NCBI GenBank assembly: GCA_902798685.1
Contig: CADBXO010000019.1
Span: forward strand, 35,804-99,803
Length of the DNA stretch: 64,000 bases
DNA from: an uncultured Bacteroidales bacterium
GTDB taxonomy: Bacteria > Bacteroidota > Bacteroidia > Bacteroidales > Bacteroidaceae
Direction of reading: 5' to 3'
Below the pieces are notes generated by a model. That model was not told where the DNA came from. It saw nothing but the letters and a program-made list of their open reading frames with translations, and did no database searches. The position numbers were made by a program, and so were the translations under genes. Numbering within the stretch: position 1 is the first letter of the stretch; each line of letters opens with the position of its first letter. Below are positions 63,503-64,000 of this stretch, piece by piece.

Positions 63503-63964
63503 ATGGATACTTTAAGTTACAAGACTGTTTCGGCCAACAAGGCTACCGTTAATAAGGAATGGGTAGTGGTTGACGCCAAGGACCAGGTCCTGGGCCGCTT
63601 CGCCGTTAAGGTTGCCAAGTTGCTCCGCGGTAAGTATAAGACAAATTTCACTCCGCATGTTGATTGCGGCGACAATGTCATCGTTCTCAATGCCGATAAG
63701 ATCGTTCTCACCGGTAAGAAGTGGACTGACAGAGTTTATCTGCGTTACACCGGTTATCCCGGCGGTCAGCGTGAGATGACACCTGCACAGTTGATGGCTA
63801 AGCCCAACGGTGCTGAGAGACTTATGAGGAAAGTTGTTAAGGGAATGCTGCCCAAGACAAAGCTTGGTGACAAGCTCATTGACAACCTCTATGTTTATGC
63901 TGGTACAGAGCACAAGCATGAGGCACAGCAGCCCAAGGCAATCGATATCAATTCACTTAGTTAA
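63503..63964 (+). CDS. rplM: 50S ribosomal protein L13
   Basis: Early-assembling large-subunit protein, 153 residues. Seen: WVVVDAKDQVLGRFAVKVAKLLRGKYK, DCGDNVIVLNADKIVLTGKKW, YTGYPGGQREMTPAQL and the C-terminal GTEHKHEAQQPKAI. The ATG at 63503 (MDTLSYKTVSANKATVNKEW) is the Bacteroidales start; the earlier in-frame start lies in the leader. rpsI begins 11 bp downstream, the standard pair. Confidence 0.97.
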   Translation: MDTLSYKTVSANKATVNKEWVVVDAKDQVLGRFAVKVAKLLRGKYKTNFTPHVDCGDNVIVLNADKIVLTGKKWTDRVYLRYTGYPGGQREMTPAQLMAKPNGAERLMRKVVKGMLPKTKLGDKLIDNLYVYAGTEHKHEAQQPKAIDINSLS

Positions 63965-63975
63965 TTTGAAAGAGA

Positions 63976-64000
63976 ATGGAAGTAATCAATGCAATAGGCC
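63976..64000 (+). CDS. rpsI: 30S ribosomal protein S9 (first codons only)
   Basis: ATG GAA GTA ATC AAT GCA ATA GGC gives MEVINAIG, the Bacteroidales S9 start, in the expected place after rplM. The gene is cut by the window edge. Confidence 0.85.

Overview
The window is a piece of a Bacteroidota chromosome, most likely order Bacteroidales from an animal gut or rumen. Evidence: at least a dozen promoters carry the Bacteroidota -7 box TAnnTTTG, few genes have Shine-Dalgarno sites, there is a type IX secretion component (PorQ) and a protease with a type IX sorting domain, and several gene orders are typical of the order (rsfS-ftsH, porQ-cmk-ispH, DUF177-rpmF-era-der, tig-clpP-clpX, PPIase-SurA-OstA-mutL, rplM-rpsI). 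Base composition looks close to 50% GC by eye. No phage, insertion sequence, CRISPR array or restriction/defence operon is visible.

Layout. 1-1.5 kb: 5' part of ftsH and rsfS (minus strand). 1.5-2 kb: a tRNA-Gln locus with terminators and decayed tRNA-derived repeats. 2-5.1 kb: minus-strand operon of a glycosyltransferase, MeaB and a YbhN-type flippase-like protein. 5.2-7.4 kb: rsmA and mgtE. 7.4-9.2 kb: a DUF349 coiled-coil protein. 9.3-15.9 kb: porQ-cmk-ispH followed on the same strand by a four-gene oxidative L-sugar cassette (aldo/keto reductase, lactonase-type amidohydrolase, FucP-type permease, Zn-dehydrogenase). 16-23.8 kb, plus strand: a TonB protein, a prenyl synthase, a hypothetical protein, tatD, a histidine kinase, DUF177, a broken rpmF, era and der. 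23.8-26.3 kb: a secreted M6 protease and lptB. 26.4-41 kb: tig-clpP-clpX, recQ, guaB, then an outer-membrane biogenesis run (two PPIases, a SurA-like lipoprotein, OstA) ending in a small membrane protein and mutL. 41-50.5 kb: YitT, trpS, tRNA-Val, a beta-propeller lipoprotein, a peptide transporter, an M28 peptidase fused to a beta-barrel, an NSS and an OFA transporter. 50.5-54.8 kb: a broken purB, a pseudouridine synthase with a long low-complexity head, and asnS. 54.9-63 kb: a Gate-domain protein, then secreted enzymes (a broken GH10 xylanase, PI-PLC, CotH), a thioesterase, an unexplained small transcription unit, DUF2271 and a GH2 beta-galactosidase. The end holds rplM with a structured leader and the first codons of rpsI.

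Most of the window is housekeeping. The main anomalies are short indels: an inferred 29-bp deletion in rpmF, an inferred 35-bp deletion in purB, a 44-bp tandem duplication in the xylanase gene and a 21-bp tandem duplication at the tRNA-Gln 3' end. Three of them shift reading frames, two in genes expected to be needed for growth, so assembly error must be excluded before any biological reading. Both tRNA genes are followed, right after their terminator, by an inverted copy of their own 3' part. Other points of interest are two palindromic repeat elements, a roughly 250-nt orphan transcript that is either a small RNA or a 46-residue peptide gene, the rplM leader, and the peptidase-barrel fusion. 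I found no clear new multi-gene system; the small transcription unit and the tRNA inverted copies are the best candidates for something undescribed.
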